Shown: piece by piece, positions 44,460 to 46,350 of the stretch
Numbering within the stretch: the first letter of the stretch is position 1
How the letters are laid out: every line of letters starts with the position of its first letter
Assembly (NCBI RefSeq): GCF_002154505.1
Contig: NZ_MUBM01000030.1
Location: 1-46,350 of the forward strand
Direction: 5' to 3'
Origin: Streptomyces carpinensis
GTDB lineage: Bacteria > Actinomycetota > Actinomycetes > Streptomycetales > Streptomycetaceae
Length of the DNA: 46,350 nt
Program-made: the position numbers and the translations under genes
The notes under the pieces: generated by a model
What the model saw: only the letters and a program-made list of their open reading frames with translations
What the model was told of the DNA's origin: nothing
Databases searched by the model: none

Positions 44460-44885
44460 CATCCGCGTCGACGGCTCCGCCCACCACGGGGACACCTGGC
44501 CGCTGCGTGCACGCGGTCTCCGACGCGGCCTCGTGCCCGCTGAACTGGCGGCTGTTCCTGCCCCAGGAGTGGGCGGATGACGCCGTCCGGCGCCGGCGGA
44601 CCGGTGTGCCGGAGGACGTCGGGCACCGGGAGAAGTGGAGGCTGGCCCTGGACGCCCTGGACGCCCTGGACGCCCTGGACGCCCTGGACGTCCTGGACGA
44701 ACCGGCCGGATGGGGGCTGGTGCCGCCGGTCGTGGTGGCGGATGCCGGCTACGGCCAGAACGCCGACTTCCGCGCCGGCCTGGCAGAGCGAGAGATCCGT
44801 TACGTAGTCGGCATCTGCAGCGATATCACCGTCCAACCGCATGAGGCGACTCCTTCCACCCCCGCTTGGTCAGGTTCTGGACGCC
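44460..44885 (+). pseudogene. IS701-family transposase fragment
   Basis: The frame reads HAVSDAASCPLNWRLFLPQEWADD, RRRRTGVPEDVGHREKWRLALD and, after a repeat tract, GWGLVPPVVVADAGYGQNADFRAGL...RYVVGI. This is the central part of an IS701-type DDE transposase, including the second catalytic Asp region (VVADAGYG). No start, N-terminal third or C-terminus is present. The stretch 44199-44460 before it has no assignable gene. The IS5-type element begins just after. Confidence 0.75.
44645..44698 (+). repeat. 9-bp tandem repeat inside the transposase relic
   Basis: Five perfect copies of GCCCTGGAC and a sixth with one change (GTCCTGGAC) run without interruption. They encode alternating Leu-Asp-Ala units at the place where intact relatives have a single LD helix segment. 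This is consistent with replication slippage in a non-functional sequence. Confidence 0.9.
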
Positions 44886-44902
44886 GGCCGGTTCCCCGCT
44901 AG

Positions 44903-45562
44903 GCCGTGTCTGATAACTGATCAGGACAATCGTCCGCCTCACCTTGTGACCTGGGGATCCGTCGCTCGTGAGAGGCTCAGCCGCGTGATCAATCCAGACG
45001 ATGGCCCGCGTCGTGCACTGTTCCTCAGAGGTGCTCTGGAGCCGACGTTGCCGGGCGTGAGGACGATTGACAGTGGCAGGCCGCGGCCGTCGATTGAAAC
45101 ATGCACCTTGGTCGTCAGTCCGCCCCGGGACCGGCCAAGGGCCTGCCGAGCCGCCGAGCGTTCCGGATCCTCCAGTTTGTCCCCGTTGGGTTCCCCTTTT
45201 TGCGGGCGCCGGCGGCGTGCTGGTGGGCGCGGCTGACGGTGGAGTCCACCGAGATCGCCCACTCGACCCGGCTCACCGCGTCGTCGCGGACCTGGACGTG
45301 CTCCAGCAGCCTGGCCCGGGTCCCGTCGACCTCCCAGCGGGCGAACCGTTCGTAGACCGTCTGCCACGGCCCATAACGCTCGGGCAGGTCACGCCACCGA
45401 GCACCCGTCCGCAACCGCCACAGCACCCCGTTGACCACCTGCCGGTGATCCCGCCACGGCCGACCCCGACCATCCAAGCCCGGCAGCAGCGGCTCAATCC
45501 GCTCCCACGCCACATCCGTCAACTGGCCTCGACCCGCCACAAGATCAATTATCAGACACGGC
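44903..45562 (-). mobile_element. IS5-family element, internally deleted
   Basis: Terminal inverted repeats: GCCGTGTCTGATAACTGATC at 44903 and, on the opposite strand from 45562, GCCGTGTCTGATAATTGATC. CTAG flanks both sides (44899-44902 and 45563-45566), fitting the 4-bp target duplication of IS5 elements. The 660-bp length is shorter than the usual 800-930 bp, and the transposase loses its C-terminal catalytic part, so the element is probably immobile unless helped in trans. Confidence 0.82.
44939..45540 (-). pseudogene. IS5-family transposase, two frames, truncated
   Basis: The first frame starts at ATG 45540 with LTDVAWERIEPLLPG and reads RTGARWRDLPERYGPWQTVYERF to VDSTVSRAHQHAAGARKKG. 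At the run AAAAAGGGG (45201-45193, minus strand) the reading continues in another frame with EPNGDKLEDPERSAARQALG, GGLTTKVH and LPLSIVLTPGN, a classical programmed frameshift arrangement. After about 45055 the family resemblance stops because the downstream part, with the later catalytic residues, is deleted. Confidence 0.82.
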
Positions 45563-46039
45563 CTAGACTAGCGGCATCCGCCAATGATGGACCGCGGCCG
45601 CGTTGCCTACGATTCCTTCGAAGCGCCCTCATGACCCGGTCAACCGGTCTTCGGCACACAACCGGATTCAGCCCCGCTGTCGATGGCGGCGGACGTAATG
45701 CTCTGGCACCGCCATCAGCGGCTCTCAATCTCCGTCCGTATCGCTACGCGTAGCGCGAGCGTATGTGTCGCGTCGGTGACTCCTTCGCGCCGCTCTTCGA
45801 CCGGACTGCGGCTCGCCGACTGCCGTCGGCTCCGGTTCGGCACCGTCCTCCGACGATACGTCGCGGGCATCGACGCCAGCGGAACATAGCCGACGATCGC
45901 CGGTTAGCCAAACCGGCAATCCTGCGGAGTATCTGTGTCGGCGTGCGGCGACCAGGTAGATCATGTGCCCCATGACAAGGACTTGTAGAAGCAACCTGGG
46001 CGCTGCTGAACAGTTGCGTAGCGGATCTAAGGAAAGGCT
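45563..46039. other. Interval without a recognised gene
   Basis: Between the IS5-type element and the excisionase-like gene I see no supportable gene. The sequence is less GC-rich than its surroundings in places. It may contain the promoter of the excisionase-like gene or part of an integrated element's attachment region, but nothing specific is visible. Confidence 0.4.
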
Positions 46040-46231
46040 GTGAAGGTGCGGTTCATGGACATTGGGGAAACGGCAGATTATTTGAACGTGTCCGTCTCTT
46101 GGCTTTACAAGAACGCCGCGCGTTCGGGACTGGCAATGTACAGGTTCGGTCCAGGACCGAATGCCAAGATCCGGTTCAAGGTGTCAGAAGTCGAAGCCTG
46201 GGTGAAGCAACAGCGAGTGGCAGGCCGGTGA
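46040..46231 (+). CDS. Excisionase-like helix-turn-helix protein
   Basis: A 63-residue DNA-binding protein of the excisionase/MerR-like HTH group. FMDIGETADYLNVSVSWLYKNAARSGL is the winged-helix start, and IRFKVSEVEAWVKQQRV the closing helix. The GTG at 46040 follows AGGAAAGG; an ATG at 46055 is an alternative. Such genes usually sit just before the integrase gene of integrative elements, which would lie beyond the right edge. Spacing and context fit an actinobacterial integrative element, but the partner is not in view. Confidence 0.8.
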   Translation: MKVRFMDIGETADYLNVSVSWLYKNAARSGLAMYRFGPGPNAKIRFKVSEVEAWVKQQRVAGR

Positions 46232-46350
46232 ATGCATTTGCGGGGCCGTGAGCGGCCGGAATCAATGACCTCTCGGTAATGTTCTAGATTGCTGCTGTTG
46301 TGGGATGTAGGTTTTGGTGACTGGGTCGTTGGTTCGTGGGATGGGGTCGT
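46232..46350. other. GT-rich right edge
   Basis: GGGGCCGTGAGCGGCCG-type pairing just after the excisionase-like stop may be a weak terminator. The last 60 bases are strongly G/T-biased (for example TGGGTCGTTGGTTCGTGGGA). No start of an integrase gene is seen before the window ends. Confidence 0.35.

Noticed and set aside
44645..44698. Tandem 9-bp units as a CRISPR array
   Set aside because: The units are contiguous with no spacers and lie in a transposase reading frame.

Overview
The window is high-GC DNA with frequent GTG starts, GGAGG-type ribosome binding sites and 1- to 4-base start/stop overlaps. It also carries MmyB-type XRE regulators and actinobacterial IS relics. All this fits a Streptomyces-like actinomycete; the genus is an inference.

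Bases 1-26,200 hold a catabolic island. Its centre (about 2.4-19 kb) encodes a 4-hydroxyacetophenone-monooxygenase-type Baeyer-Villiger monooxygenase, several short-chain dehydrogenases, two SnoaL/NTF2-fold proteins, a metal-dependent cyclase-family hydrolase, an acyl-CoA ligase, three crotonase-fold proteins, a histidinol-dehydrogenase paralogue, a nitronate-monooxygenase-family flavoprotein, a carboxymuconolactone-decarboxylase-like protein and one TetR regulator. A CUT2-type ABC transporter with two paralogous lipoprotein binding proteins follows, then a decayed thiolase and a 3-hydroxyacyl-CoA dehydrogenase. An MHS-type permease lies at the left edge.

The main result is an 18-bp palindrome, GTCAAC-N6-GTTGAC, present seven times between 4974 and 18294. 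Every copy lies in an intergenic control region of this island: before the cyclase operon, between the ligase/crotonase operon and the BVMO operon (three copies), between the TetR operon and a crotonase gene, and before the ABC transporter (two copies). No copy was noticed elsewhere in the window. This outlines one TetR-controlled, autoregulated regulon for uptake and degradation of an unknown ketone or alicyclic substrate: transport, oxidation to ketone, Baeyer-Villiger ring or chain cleavage, hydrolysis, CoA activation, beta-oxidation.

Bases 26.2-27.3 kb contain no recognisable gene. Bases 27.3-32.5 kb carry a paoABCD-like operon for a Tat-exported molybdenum aldehyde oxidoreductase (2Fe-2S, FAD/4Fe-4S and Mo subunits plus an XdhC-type chaperone), with strong hairpins before the chaperone gene.

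Bases 32.7-44.2 kb are a mosaic of transporters (Bcr/CflA and DHA2 MFS), oxidoreductases (Zn alcohol dehydrogenase, SDRs, aldo/keto reductase) and two MmyB-type regulators. Several scars occur here: an aldo/keto reductase lacking its N-terminus, and an in-frame join of an alcohol dehydrogenase fragment to half of an MFS transporter. Bases 44.2-46.35 kb are mobile-element territory: an IS701-type relic with a 9-bp tandem repeat, an internally deleted IS5-type element with a CTAG target duplication, and an excisionase-like gene at the right edge.
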